Assembly (NCBI GenBank): GCA_004335835.1
Contig: RWJK01001013.1
Location: forward strand, 202,314-266,313
Reading direction: 5' to 3'
Source: Scenedesmus sp. ARA3
Lineage: Eukaryota > Chlorophyta > Chlorophyceae > Sphaeropleales > Scenedesmaceae
DNA: 64,000 bases
The position numbers and the translations under genes are program-made. The notes under the pieces are model-generated. The model was given only the letters and a program-made list of their open reading frames with translations, was not told the origin of the DNA and did no database searches. Shown here piece after piece: positions 33,521 through 46,100 of this stretch. Within the stretch, counting starts at the first letter, position 1. Each line of letters starts with the position of its first letter.

Positions 33521-34585
33521 TCAGTGGACCTTGCTGGGCACCTTTGCAACCAGGTTGCCGCAGCAGTTTGCCCGCAACCACATCAGCTGCAGCAGCTGCT
33601 TGCGGCTGCCACACTTCTTGCACACCCACAGCTGCCTAATGCGCTCAACTGCGACGCACACAGCAGCAAACAGGCATGTCAGCGCTACAACAGCGATACA
33701 AAACGCCATCAGCCCCGCCCACATCTTCATGATCCATGGCCGCTGACCTTCAGCTAGCGCGTAGAAAGCATTCAAGCTCTCGTCATAATGTACAAGGCAG
33801 TACTTGGTGCCAAGCTCTGTGCAGTAAGACGCATAATTTGTAGCCATCAGCAGACCAATCAGCGTCCCTACTCGCATCGTGGTGATGCGCTGCACAGCGC
33901 CGCAGTGCAAGTGCCAGCCCAGCATTATGAACATCAGCGTGTTGTAAATCTTTGCGCCGATCTGCCCCACAGGGCCCATGTTTGTGAGAGTGGTGCCCCC
34001 TGCACCCTGCAGCTCATGCAGCAGGTACGGCATCACCAGGGCAACACTAATGCACTTCGACTCCCACACAGCAGAGCCTAGTATGCCCATTGCCACTGCA
34101 TGGTGCACAGCCATCCAAGGCATATTCTGTGACAGATTTGTCAGCAGCAGCTCACCAAGGTACTTGGCTGAGTGCATAGCAACAATCATCCACCCAAACG
34201 TCACCACTAGCTGAGAAGGCTGCGGCTGAGTTTTACACAAAACCCAGCAGCGCTGCTTGTAGCATAGGCCCAGCACTGCTGCTGCCAGCGCTGCCTGCAT
34301 CACCGACATCTGCCTGTTTGGAAGCTTCACATTCTCTGTGAACCAGCGCTGGCGCCGGGACTCCAGCAGAGGACCACATATGGGGCGGATGAGCCGGTGT
34401 GTTGGCAGCGGCAAGTCTGATGCCACCCAATAGTCTGCTGCCATCACTGCCAGCAGGCCCAGGCATGCCACAAACATCATGGACAGAGCTGCTGCCCGCA
34501 GCAGCTGCTGCAACCGCATGCTGCCGCGCATGCTGTGAAAGCCGGTTGTTGATGCTGCTGGTGGTGTCACTGGGCCTGCGTGCAT
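33521..34585 (-). CDS. Multi-pass membrane protein, TLC-domain-like
   Basis: A single open frame of 354 residues from the ATG at 34585. The frame is open further upstream without another ATG, and an acceptor-like CTGCAG lies just beyond, so a 5' exon is possible. Hydrophobic segments include LSMMFVACLGLLAVMAADYW, MQAALAAAVLGLCY, LVVTFGWMIVAMHSAKYLGE, ISVALVMPYLLHE, YNTLMFIMLGWHL and MAFCIAVVALTCLFAAVCVA. The stretch PWMAVHHAVAMGILG, with paired His after a KYLGELL segment, and MPYLLHELQGAG resemble TLC (TRAM/LAG1/CLN8) proteins, which act in sphingolipid synthesis or lipid trafficking. The C-terminal tail is basic and Cys-containing (VCKKCGSRKQ). The family call is tentative; that it is a coding gene is well supported by length and topology. 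Confidence 0.6.
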   Translation of the reverse strand: MHAGPVTPPAASTTGFHSMRGSMRLQQLLRAAALSMMFVACLGLLAVMAADYWVASDLPLPTHRLIRPICGPLLESRRQRWFTENVKLPNRQMSVMQAALAAAVLGLCYKQRCWVLCKTQPQPSQLVVTFGWMIVAMHSAKYLGELLLTNLSQNMPWMAVHHAVAMGILGSAVWESKCISVALVMPYLLHELQGAGGTTLTNMGPVGQIGAKIYNTLMFIMLGWHLHCGAVQRITTMRVGTLIGLLMATNYASYCTELGTKYCLVHYDESLNAFYALAEGQRPWIMKMWAGLMAFCIAVVALTCLFAAVCVAVERIRQLWVCKKCGSRKQLLQLMWLRANCCGNLVAKVPSKVH

Positions 34586-34753
34586 GTGGGAAGCAGGTAA
34601 CGACAGCTTTGATACAGGCTGGCAGACACCCAACTGCAGACACGTTGCACTATGGTGCGTGTGAACAAGGTGTAGCTGGTGCGCTGCGATAGACTGACCA
34701 CAAGACGTGTTGCTGCTGCCACTGCTGCTCAGCAGTGCCGTGCATCAGCAGGG

Positions 34754-34796
<43 letters not shown>

Positions 34797-35422
34797 GTTT
34801 ATCCCTGCCTATCTCAGTCGTTACGCTACCCGCTGTGTTGTCAAGACGAATGCAGTTTGTACCAGTGGCAAAGTTTGCTTCAAATCCAGGCAAGAGTAGT
34901 GCTGCGCATTCCAGGAGCAACAATCAGTTCAAGCAGCAGCACCAGAATGCTGAGTCACCCCTGGCGCCTCTGCCCATCCCCGCGCACCAGCACCGATACG
35001 ACCGTCATCGGTTGTATATATTCTATTGTCAGCGATGAACACGACTCACAAGCCGACTGTGTGAGGCTGTTCGTGCAGGTTCTGCTGCTCTTGATGCAAC
35101 ACACGAGATGAATGCCTGAAGAACGAGTATGGCACCCAAAGACGCAGAACATATAGAAGCAACACCATCAAATCAACGGAAGACAGTACTAGAGGTCGTC
35201 CGCATTGGTCACTTCCCCGCAACTGATGCTCGTCCACTCCCACTGTCAGTGACTGACAGTGCCCAGACGGTCACCGTGACACTGTAGATGAGCACATAGT
35301 GGATTGTGATCCTTTTTTCTGCGTGACAACTTGAAAAACACGAAGTGACCAAGTGCAGTCACGGAACAGCAGGCGCTGCTGTTGCGCCCCCGCTACGAAT
35401 AGCCGCAAATACCAGCAGAGAT
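34586..35422. promoter_or_regulatory. Divergent intergenic region between the TLC-like gene and gene A
   Basis: This should hold both promoters. It contains a CTG run (about 34757-34795) and an inverted repeat at 35241-35261, about 160 bases before the gene A start. No TATA element was identified with confidence. Confidence 0.4.
35241..35261. promoter_or_regulatory. 21-base perfect inverted repeat upstream of gene A
   Basis: Arms CACTGTCAGT and ACTGACAGTG flank a single G. The size and position suit a dimeric regulator site; no factor is known. Confidence 0.4.
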
Positions 35423-35466
35423 ATGGCAGCGCGCGCTACTGCGGGCTTCTTGACGACTATTTTACG

Positions 35467-35501
<35 letters not shown>

Positions 35502-38500
35502 CAAGACCCTCCTGCGGTCGCACTGCAACCAGACCGAAAGGTGAGCTCGCGATCGGGCCCCTTGGAGCTGGACCCTGCATGCAAGTGTTGTGGTACGTAC
35601 TACAACGGTGCTGTATACAGTACCCACCACAACACATGCACGTAGCCCCAGCCACATCATGCAATGCAAACCTGAGAAGCCGCTGCACAGCACCACATTT
35701 AGGCACTTGTTGTGCAGCAGCACCCCGCCTGATGATCTGTTTGGGCAGCTGCAGCGTCTTGCAACCCGCGGCCAGGACGCTGGACGTTGGCTGTGCAGCA
35801 CTGTTCCGACGTGCGCCCATGATCAAGTACTAGAACTTGATTAGTACGACAGTGTGCCACATGTTGCACTACTTTTGCTTACTATCTTTATTGTGGGTTG
35901 CTTCAATCAACAACCGCTGCACCACTGGTGCACTGAGTTGAAGCAGGGTCCACACCCTGTATATGTGCCACAGATGCGTGCCTATGTATGCCTACATATA
36001 TATGTACATGCAGTGGCCTTGCTCGTGCTGTGCAGCAGTGTCACATCCTGGGATTGAGCCCAGGGAGGGATGCCACATGACGCGTGGCGCACCCGCGTTG
36101 CAACAAAACATGATTTGACCGTTTGCCACTATGGCTTCACTGTTGCCACAGCAAGCGATGTTCAAGTATGCAGCCTGCTGGATGCTGATCAGCAATCAAA
36201 GGGCTAACCTGTGCTGCGTGTCCACCTGCTGCTGCAGCCTGTTTTTCGAAGCCTGCAGTGGCAGTTGGCAACGGCGGCGTGTGGCCCGATGAAGCAAAAG
36301 ACAAAGGGTGAGCTTGGTGCGATGACAGCATGCAGTGTCGCTGCGATTGTATGAATGCAGGAGCAGGGTGCACCACGTGGCAGAAGGTTGGCAGGCTGAC
36401 GGGGCAGAACAGTGAGGTGCTGACTGTTCTCACTAACACTGCGTGCCAGCAGGGATCCCCTGTATGCCACCTGCCCAGGTGGACTAACAGGGCCATACGT
36501 GGTCTGCACGACAGAAGAGACTTACTCGGATAGGGACGGGTGGATCTCGGGTCAATGGAGCGACCTGAAGGGGCCGACAGAGTGCCCGGGGGACCTAAGT
36601 AAGCCGCCACATGCTGTAGTTGCGCCACAACTGCATGACCCAGCTACCAGCAGCTTCATCATGCACAGTAGTCTGTGCAGTAGTAATCTGGAGACCTTAG
36701 AGTCAGCCATCACGTGCCTCATTGCAGACGGCTGCTCAGCGGCATTGGGTGCTACTACAGGCAGTGCTGATGGCAGTGGCATTCCAGTAGAATGCCTGAA
36801 TGCCTGAACAGCACCCGACTCGGTCATGTGGTATACCGTACTGTACTAATGTATAGTACACTGCGGTTGATCTAGCTGCGCCGTAAGCTGCCTCGCCGTC
36901 GGGTTCACTGTTGTGCTGCTGCAGACCCATGCCCTGGTAATTCAGACCAAGTCAATACTGAAGCATTGCTCGGAGGGACATGCCGCTGCAAGGGTGGCTT
37001 CAAAAGAGTTGGCCTAGGGCTCGGAACATCGCTGACTTGCACAGGTGTGTGCAACCTTCTTTGGCTGCACAGCAACGTAAAGCAGGTATATTTATCATGC
37101 AGTTAGCTGCAGCCAGCTGCGGATCCATTGCACATGCGGTTGCATGTGTCATATCAAGCTGTTTGTCTGTTACACCATGATCTGCAGCTTGTGAAGGCAA
37201 CACATACAGCTTACCAGGGTTGGCTACCTACTGCACCCCGTGCCCAAGCTTAAGTGTGTCACTTCCAGACAAAAGCGCCTGCCGCTGCCCAGCTGGCACA
37301 AGTGTGCGGCCAGAGACGTCCCTGGCAGCTGGCAACCTGATCTGTGACAAGTGTCCCGCAGGTGAGCATCAAGCAGCACGTGTGCCTGCACACGTGATGG
37401 GCGAGCAGCGACTCGGACGACTGAAATGAGGCGCATCCTGTCGATGCATGGGTGCTTTGTGGGTTTGGTGTGGATGTGGAAAAATGCACTGCTGTAAGTG
37501 GTTGAGCATGTATCACTGTTGGTTTGCCAACCCAGCTGCGCGCACATGATCACGCACTCGCAGCAGTGATCTCGTCTTGATCAGAGCGATGATGCGTAAA
37601 CAGGTCCACCTGACATGTCCATGCAGCACTTCTGTCAGCAGCAAACCCACAACATTGAGCAGCTGTCTCACGCTGCCCCTGCTTCGTTGAACATTCCTGC
37701 AGGGTACTATTCAGATACTGCCGGCTCCCCGCGGTGCTCCCCTTGCAGGGGCTACTACGAGTACAGCGCAGTGGGAGCAAGCCAGTGCGAAACATGTGAG
37801 TGTTGGGAGCCCAGCGCGCGCATGGTGCTGCAGAGCCCCCAAAAGCTGAAGTTAGCACATGGACACTGTCACTGGCATGCATGTCAACCAATAATCAGCA
37901 GAAATATTACCGTGCTGTCATTGAGAAGCATCACTGTGCTGGCTGTTATTGACCTTTTCGAGGCGCTGCTGACAGGTGCGGCAGCACTTTGGCACTCCTT
38001 AATACACTGCTGGCGTCACCCACTCAATGTGTGCATATAGCATTCACCAGAACCACGTGTGCTTTTCATTCTGTCCAGCCTAGGCAGGTACGGTACCTAA
38101 TTTCTTGTATTTCAAACGGGGCTTCTTGGTATCATCTTGCAACTCGAGGTGCACTGTACTGCTTGTTGTTACACAGTCGACTTTCACCCGTGGTGGGCAG
38201 GAAGCTGGTGAATAGTGCGACGATACTGCTTTGAATAGCTGTGACATCACTTCCATTTGCTACAACCGCAGGCCTAACAGACAGTTACGCAACAGCACAG
38301 TACGACAGCTGCCAGTGCAACACAGGCTGCTCCAACATCGGTGGATCTGCAGCTGTGGCTTGTGTTTGCCCTGGTGAGCAAGCCGAACAAGCTTATGTGT
38401 GTGCATGATGCAGCAGGAGTTGACGTAGCCATACAGTCACACAAAGAAGTCACTCACTTAGTGGTCAGGAACAGTCAAGGGCTGGCAGCATTGCCAATGG

Positions 38501-39215
38501 TAGCAATGGGATTGCCTGGCGGCAATGTTAGTTGCCTGGCAGCATCACCTACCCACCAACAAACACCAAGGCCCACATAAGGCCTCTCCCTATGTTGTCA
38601 TGCGCGCATGGAAAGAGCACTGCCAGTGGCGGCAGCAGGCTGGACTGCTTCTGACGCGTCGGACTTGCAACTCTTGAGTGGCAGCATGCCGCTACTGAGA
38701 GCAGTTGCAAGTGCAGTGCTTCAAACAGCCGTGACCCTGCAGGCTGCGATTGAGTATGCGAGGAAGGGTTATTGGTGGTACTCAACGAATCTAGGAGTTT
38801 TGAGTGAGCAGGGCCGTTTTTTCCCCGGCGCCCTGCTTGCCGAATTGGTTGTCTGTCGTCTTGCTGCCTGCAGTCACCTCGACAGAGGGCAAGACCTGCA
38901 ACAGCAGAAACTCACGCTGGGAAGGCAAGGGAGACATCTGCCGCTGCAAAGCTGGATATCTGCAGCAGAGGGACTACACCAGTACAACAGAGCCGTCTTG
39001 CATACGTAGGTTTGGCAGCTATCATTGCTTGGCTTCCTGTGCGCCGTACTTTGTGAGACATTCCTTTTCTTCTCACACAGAGTTGCGCTTGCACACCAGG
39101 AACAGCAGAGATCATCCAGGTAGTGATGTTCAAACCCAGCACACATGCTAGGTGCAAAACGCTGAAACCTGATCCCTTGGTAACATGAAACGCGATTGTC
39201 AACAACTGTGGTTGT

Positions 39216-39266
<51 letters not shown>

Positions 39267-40852
39267 GTATCCTTCGGCACAACAGCCAACACTGCAGAGG
39301 CCCTCTGCAATGGGCCGGATCAGTACACCATAGCCGGCGACAAGCTGTGCCGCGTGTGCCCTGCCAACTCTGTGCCTACGGCAGCCAAAGATGGCTGCAT
39401 ATGCAACATTGGCTACGCACCCAAGTCGTCCACATCATCAATAAACGGCACCCTGGAGTGTGCAGCCTGCCCAGGCGGCACATACTCAAGGGCAGGCGAC
39501 CTGGCATGCACAAACTGCACCGAGCGTTCCGTCAGTGGCAATGCAGCAAGCGGCTGCATCAAGTGCATCTATGGCATTGACAGGGAGATGTTTGTGTATG
39601 CTGACAATGGTGATTTACTGTTGAAAGCTGGGATTCAAGCCAACCCTGCACAGACTGCCTGCGAGTGCGTCATTCTGTTCAAGAGGGCTGACTACACGCC
39701 TGTGATCTGCACAACAATGGCCACTGGTCCGGCAGCTGTCTGCAGCTGCTCTTACCCATGGCCATGGCCAGCGTCAACGCAAGGTGCGCTTGATCATTGC
39801 CTGGTGTTCTGATGCAATGCCAACACACAGTCATTGCTTGCAAGGCAAAGCATCTGAAAAGCTGTGTTTGTACATTCATCTAGTGTGTGAGGCCTCTGTG
39901 CAATGCAGCATGCTTATATTGAGGTTTGGTTGTGATAACCAATCCCGTATTTATATGTGCTGCTTTTGGCACTGCTGCAGGTCGGCGGCTGCAGAGCACA
40001 GGCCTGGGCAACTTGAGTTTTCCTGCTGCACCCGAATCCTTGAAGATGCAAACACTCATCACAACCAGCAGCCTGCAATGGCCAGAGGAAGTTTCTGCTG
40101 CAGCAGCCAGTCAGGCTGATGATGCAGTGCAGCAGCAGCAGCAGCAGCTCACCCTGGCACCTATTCATATCAGCCCCACCCTCAACATCAACGGCAAGCC
40201 AGCTACTGTCCTGCCTATGGAGGTGCTCAGGGCCACATGGGAGGGGCGCGACGCAACAGACGTGGCTGCCTGCCTGTCTGGCGCGCTGCTGACAACAAGC
40301 AACATCTCACTGTTGGCTCCACCATCCTTCCTTGCAGGACTCGGCCTGCAGCAGGATGCTGCTTCAAGCTTGCTGGGGCATTTGCTGCCACAGCTGTTGG
40401 CCGAGCAGGGCACAGCTGCAGTGTTTACTTCCTCTATGTACAAGGGTGGCCCTAGGTTAACAGCCAGGGAGTTGAAGGCCGCATTGGTCAAGCACTATGC
40501 GAGCCTGCTGCCGCTTCCCAGCTGCCTGCGTGTTCCAGAAGCGGCAGCACACAAGATGCGCATTGCACTATCAAACATTGTGGGCATGACAACAGGCACT
40601 GCTGCTCGCAGGGGCGGTGAGCTGGCAGACTTGCATGTTGAGATGTCGTCTGTGACTGAGCTGGTGATCGAGGTGGCACGTGTTGACAATGAGAAGCATC
40701 CTGAGCTGTGTGCAGGCATAGAAGGCAGCAGCTTCAGGCTGCGCTTTGCCGGCTTTGGCGGGCACTCCAGTCTGTCTGCTGCCACTGCCAATCACATTTG
40801 GGTGTATGCGGCTGTGGCAGAAGATGTTGGGCTGTGTGGTGAAGCGCAGTAA
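35423..40852 (+). CDS. Gene A: secreted cysteine-rich protein with ephrin-receptor-like (GCC2/GCC3) repeats
   Basis: Nine exons give 738 residues: 35423-35540, 36479-36598, 36925-37044, 37188-37361, 37703-37795, 38272-38373, 38874-39005, 39298-39783, 39981-40852. A signal peptide (MAARATAGFLTTILR then eleven Leu) opens it. Residues about 40-400 are short Cys modules such as TYCTPCPSLSVSLPD, CRCPAGTSVRPET, GYYSDTAGSPRCSPCRGYY and CAACPGGTYSRAGDLACTNC, the pattern of ephrin-receptor-like/TNFR-like repeats. Residues about 449-738 form a globular region without a recognised family (LHVEMSSVTELVIEVARVDN, FRLRFAGFGGHSSL). No transmembrane segment follows, so it is probably secreted or wall-bound. 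All eight introns are phase 1. The exon 36479-36598 is the least certain. A further short Cys-containing exon near 39080-39120 could exist but does not fit the phase. Confidence 0.75.
39218..39265 (+). repeat. (CTG)n upstream of gene A exon 8
   Basis: About sixteen CTG triplets end 33 bases before the acceptor at 39296-39297. The poly-Leu frame has no ATG after its upstream TGA, so it is not a separate signal peptide. Confidence 0.9.
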
Positions 40853-42381
40853 AGTGCTCCAATGCATTCAAATGCTTTCAAATGCTGGTAAAGCAAATTG
40901 TTTGGTGTCTGGCTTTACTCAAAGTCTTCTCAATGATGTGTTCTGCTTTTGAGCAATGCAGTTCATGGCAATGGCCACTGTTAAGTTGGTTGGGTTCTTG
41001 AACAGTGGGTTGTTACAGTTTACAGATCCCACACATTTAAGTCGACAGTATGCGGTGCAACATACCACACGACGTGCATAGCATAAGAATGCGGGTGTAC
41101 CACAAACTTCTAGTGGTGTTGAAGGTGGTTCTGGCCATTGCAATGGCGTGTTTCTTGGGTTGAATTTCTACCTCAGCTGGGCACGGTTCAGTCCATGTTG
41201 TCTGCCTGCTTTGCTTCAATGACCTCAGGGGGTTCTTGTGATAAGGCAGCTCTTGTGATGTGTGCGAGTGACAGATACCCAATACGCTTTGCTTTCAGTC
41301 GTTCAAATGAGAAGGAGCCTGGTATGCCTGTCAATGGCATCACCATAAAGGCACACTTCTATCAAGTTCTGGCAATCAACGTCAATTCGAAGTGATTGCA
41401 TGCCATGCAATCACGTCATCAGGCACAGTGTGCCTGGATTGTGGCATGCAATGAGCATCGCTGAGGTGCTGCACGGTACCAGGCAAGCGTCACATGCATT
41501 GCAGAAGGCCAGTGCTTATGGCGTTGATTGTCAGCCAATAACATGCAGCAGCGTGCGTTTGCGTGCTGTTGCGTGGCCGATGCCTGGGCTGGCGTCGTTG
41601 ACAGCCTGCTGTGAAACTTGCCTTGCATGTGGCTGCAAATGTCCGCATATGCGTGGCCATGCATATCTAGGGCTACAATGCCATGCGTGGCCAGTGTATC
41701 TGCAGCTCCTGCATCTACTGTTGTGTAGTTCATGCCGTAATTCATGTCGTACATTATGTGGTACATTATGTCGTACATCATGATGTAGCAGTACCTCCGT
41801 GGGAAGAGTCCTGCTGCTTTCCAGCGGGGCACGGGGCTGAACATGATTGCGTCATTGCTACGGGGTTTTTTTGACGACATCTTGATGTTGATGTGCCGTA
41901 TGTTCAGGTTTCTTTGTGCATGTTCTGGCAGCTGATGCTCTCGGTGTGCCCTGGGGCAGGTGAGCAGAATGCAGCTGCATTAATTCTGCAGAATTAATTC
42001 TGCAGAATCTGCCAACGTGGTGTACATTCGTGCTTGGCACACATTATTTGTGTTGGCTGCGATGAACATTAGCAGACAGTGGACAGTACCGGCGTGCGGC
42101 TGTTTTGCTTTGCACTCTGTACAAGAGCTGCGCCAGCAGTGTAAGGCAGTACAACAGTGTACTTTGAATAGCTGTACATGTAGTGATTGAGCAGCAGGAA
42201 GGCCGATCAGAACAGCAGTACTGTACTTGCTCATTGTGACGGCTTGGATGACAGCTCTAGAGCTGTACACCCTGTGCAGTGATGGGGGCTGTGAAGTTGT
42301 TGGAGATGTCCGTACTGCTGTGAGCGAATGCTTTGACATGGAGAAGTGGACGGCATGCGGCAGGCCTTTGAAATGTGAAGT
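40853..42381. other. Intergenic region downstream of gene A
   Basis: No supported gene. It holds a short minisatellite of about 12-bp units (GTACATTATGTC-like) at 41728-41788 and a 20-base palindrome at 41979-41998 (ATTAATTCTGCAGAATTAAT). Confidence 0.5.
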
Positions 42382-42618
42382 TCAAATTCGGCCATGCATG
42401 CTGCACAGCACTGCTGACTTCACAGCACCGCAGCTCCATAGGGCCTTGTAACTGCTGCAAAGGGATGCATTTCGTTCAGCAATTCCTACACTAGCAAGCG
42501 CAGCAGTTGCAACAGCAAAAGCAGGAGCCCTCCGCAGCACTGCTGTCGCAGCGGCTGCAGCAGCAGAAGCACAGCCAGGGCAGATGCCATATGCCGCATT
42601 CACGTTGCTGGTCGCCAT
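42382..42618 (-). CDS. Possible small protein, 78 residues, divergent from gene B
   Basis: An ATG-started frame (MATSNVNAAYGICPGCASAA) with an Ala-rich N-terminal part that could be an organelle-targeting peptide. It faces away from gene B across a 519-base, less repetitive stretch that looks like a shared promoter. It could instead be the first exon of a longer gene (AGTGTAG offers a weak donor) or chance. No family recognised. Confidence 0.2.
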   Translation of the reverse strand: MATSNVNAAYGICPGCASAAAAAATAVLRRAPAFAVATAALASVGIAERNASLCSSYKALWSCGAVKSAVLCSMHGRI

Positions 42619-43137
42619 GACAAAAACAAAGCACAAAGTCGGTCGTATCCTATGCAATGGTACACAGGCCGCCCAGCCTAGCCACCGGCAGCCTAAGGGG
42701 CTAGACGCTTTATATTGCTGCGGTTGGGTCAAGTGGCACTGACGGTGGGTGCATTAGCCGATTATACTTTATCGTAATATCTACTATGTAAGTTCTTTGG
42801 CACCGAGCAAACCGACCCACAACGCCATTATAGAGGCAAACTTTACCTCACCGTCGTTCGTCACTGACGATACCTCTCAATCATCCCACGCGCGCGACAA
42901 GACTGAAAGCATATTTTGCTGATGAATATGAGACTTTCACCTGCACGAACTAGCCTGACATCGTGCAGTGCATCGCACAATCACTCTCAGGGGAACGTTC
43001 GCCCCACTTTCTGACCAGCAAAACCAGCGTTGCTGGTGCTGATCGTAATACAACTGCGGAGTTAAAGGTAGTCCGGCGGCATTGAGAGAAGTGCTGCTGT
43101 TGCGAAGCCCAGAGGAACAGCGGAAGGGGCAGGAGCC
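42619..43137. promoter_or_regulatory. Probable promoter and 5' UTR of gene B
   Basis: The composition changes here: CTG-type repeats disappear and an A/T-rich patch (TTATACTTTATCGTAATATC, about 42761-42780) lies about 360 bases before the gene B start. No factor site is claimed. Confidence 0.35.
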
Positions 43138-46100
43138 ATGGCTCGTGTGGGATGGCTAGCCATTCTTGCGGTACTTGCTATCAGCAACATCCGCTGGACA
43201 GAAGGCGTTGGTGAGCCACCACTCCAGGCTTCAGATGCAATGGCGGGTGCCCGCTACTGCTCTCCTTGCAACAGTCAGCTAGTGCAGGGTTGGTGGGCAG
43301 CTCACGAGCAGCCGTAGCTGAACGACCGTGTTGGTTTAAAACGGCCAAACATCTTGAGCAAGGCGAAAATCGGCTTGCAGTGCTGCCAGGTTCCTGGAAC
43401 TTGGGGCATGCAGCAGCAGCAGCAGCACAGCTCAACAGTGCCGCTACATGTGCTGCCGGTGTCGAGAAAAGTAGCTCCTGCAGGAGCAGCTGCCGTGCTG
43501 CCTGACGCCATGTCAAACGTGTCTGTCATCCGTCCATTGTGCGCTGCCTGTCCCTAGTGAATGATGCTTCATGCACTGCAACCAACAACCTGAGCTGCAC
43601 TGCAACGCTGTGTTCCATCCCACTCCACCGCAGCGGTACGGCCTCAAGCCACCATCGCCCCGTGCTCCCAAGGCCTGACAGACGTCGTGTACATGGAGAA
43701 CGTCAGCCCCATGTACTGTGCCAACACCCCAAACCCTGAGCTAGTGGGCGAATTCAACATCTTCTCCTCCTTTGACTCCAGCTTGAGCACCACTGGCAAC
43801 CCGCCGAATCCCCAGCTTTCAAACTCCATTATCACAGTCAAGCTGCCAGACGGCAGGACGTTTGAAATCGACCCCACACTGGAGCTGACAGCAGGAGGCT
43901 TGGACTCAACCGCAGTCAAGAAGGACCAGACTGACGGTGAGCTGAGAGGCTTGTTGAAGGGCCGGCGCATCAAGCGCAGCAGGTGCACTGCTCACAGGGA
44001 CCAGGTCATGCGTGCCTAGCAGGGGAGTCACTGCAGCGGCAGCAGCAGCAGGCGCAGCAGCAGCAGCAGGAGCAGCAGCAGCAGGCGCAGCAGCAGCAGG
44101 AGCAGCAGCAGCAGCAGCAGCATGCCCTGGTCTGGCCAAGAGTTCTGGCATACTGCGGTGCAAGCTGTGTGGTGCTGCTTCATCACCTGTGCCCTTGGTC
44201 AGCATGCGCTGCTGTCCTGCTGTGTTGCTGTGCTGCGCCAGCCTTGCTGTGTGTGCTCTGCTTTTGCGGCGTGCATGCCAGCAGCTGTGGCCACTCCTCT
44301 TATGCTGTGTGTGTTGTGTCCCTGCTTCACACACAGCCCTGTCAGCGCTCCGATCCATGCGACCCTGCTGTAACATGCTGCGCAGTGCAGCACCATTCCT
44401 GACATGGTTCCATGCTGCGCTCAGGCACACTAGCCCTGCTATCACATGACAGTACTGCAATGCTGTGCTATGCTTTGCAGGCCCCATTGCCTCCAACAGG
44501 CTGGACACCTGGAGTGTGTTGGGACTGGCTGAGCCAGCAGAGTGGCCAGCGGATGCCAAGTGGTGAGCGCCTATGCAGGGCTTGGCGCTTCCAGCAATGC
44601 TGTGCAATCCGCATTGTCAACAGCTGCACGCAGGGCATTGCGCCCGCTGCCTCTTTGCAAATCTTAGACATTGCTGCTGGCCGCAGCAATCATGCAGTCT
44701 CAAAAGGCAATGCTGCTGCTGTTCACGAATGCTGGAACTGCACTCGTGCATCAATGCTGACAATTACACCTGCTGCGCACAAGTTTCGGCAGCCAACCTG
44801 CAGTCCCATGCTGCACGATGCGGCAGCCTACCACACTTGACCAAGGGCATTTCTGCAAACACTCAGTGTCTGAACATCTGTCAACTGCCTGCCTGCATGC
44901 GTGTGCGTGTACGCAGGCCCCCCACGTCACCTGTAACACTGACCTTCCAGCCCCTCAACAACCTCTGCTCCAACCCCACGCCAGTTGTGTACAGCTTCAC
45001 ACCCAAGGCAGTCTCGTCTACTGACCTGTGAGTCGACACACCAATGCACAGCTATTTGCCACTGCAATGAACAAACACAGCTGTCATTCAAACAGCCGCA
45101 GCGTTATGTATGGCGCTGATGTGTTTTTTAGTCCAGCTGTCCATTACGTATCATGCTTGCGTTCTGTTGTGTGCACGGGCAACAGTGATTGCCTACGCCT
45201 TGGTTAAGCATGCTCAAGCTCGCAAGTGCCGCCTGCAAACTGTCATTGTTACTGTTTGCTGTGGTTTTTGTCTGCTTCATGCTTGCAGCCCCACCTTCAC
45301 GCTGATCCCGGGCTCTGGCACCTTTTACTGTCCAGCATCCAAAGAGCTGCGGGCAACATACACGTACACCAGCAAGTACGTGTCCGATGTCTTCACCGGC
45401 GTCTCAGCATACGCCTTTTCTATGACAGCCGCTGGAGAAAAGATCATATCTGACGCTATCGTTGACTGCTCAGAGTACCGCCAAGGTGAGGGGCCTGGCA
45501 GATGCTGTCGGCGATCTGCGACAGCACTGCTACCAGCAGAAGCTGTTATGTTCTGCATCAAACTCAATTCAAACAGTCTTGGTTGCTGGGACGCATTCAG
45601 ACTCTGTCAGCAAGAGCATATGCTCTTTTGACAAGGCTTGTGCCAGGGGTGAGCTGGCCAGCCGCCCAGCGCCACCAGCCTGTGCTTTCACCCCCAGCAC
45701 AATGTGGCTAGCCTGTGACGCTGTCAAACAGACAGGTAGTGTCAGGCTCATTTGTCTTCAGTGCAAGATGAGCCTGTCAATGGCTTCCCAAACAGACGAG
45801 GTTATCTGTGTTGCTGGCCGCACTCCAGGCCACCTGCTGCTTGCACGCACTTGTGTGCACTTGAGAGATGCTTTTCCTTCAGCTAGTCAGCTGCTGCTGC
45901 CTCTGTTTCTGATGCTTGCGTTGCGTTGTGCACTGCAGATGTCCTGACAAAGACAATCACCATTGTGTGCAGGCCTACTTCTGCAGCAGGTATGCCGCAG
46001 CGGCACTACAGGGTCGGCGTGCTGTTTGATAGCTGGCAGTTGGTGCAGATGCCGGGGCCAACGCCCTGCAGTACTGCATGCATCTGGCGGTGATACGAGA

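Noticed and set aside
39080..39120. Extra short exon of gene A reading SCACTPGTAEIIQ
   Set aside because: The Cys-rich frame needs a start two bases before AGT, where no AG acceptor exists. The available acceptor gives a different, unremarkable peptide.
39216..39297. Poly-Leu stretch as the signal peptide of a separate gene starting near 39216
   Set aside because: There is a TGA upstream and no ATG in that frame, while the acceptor at 39296-39297 joins the preceding exon of gene A in phase.
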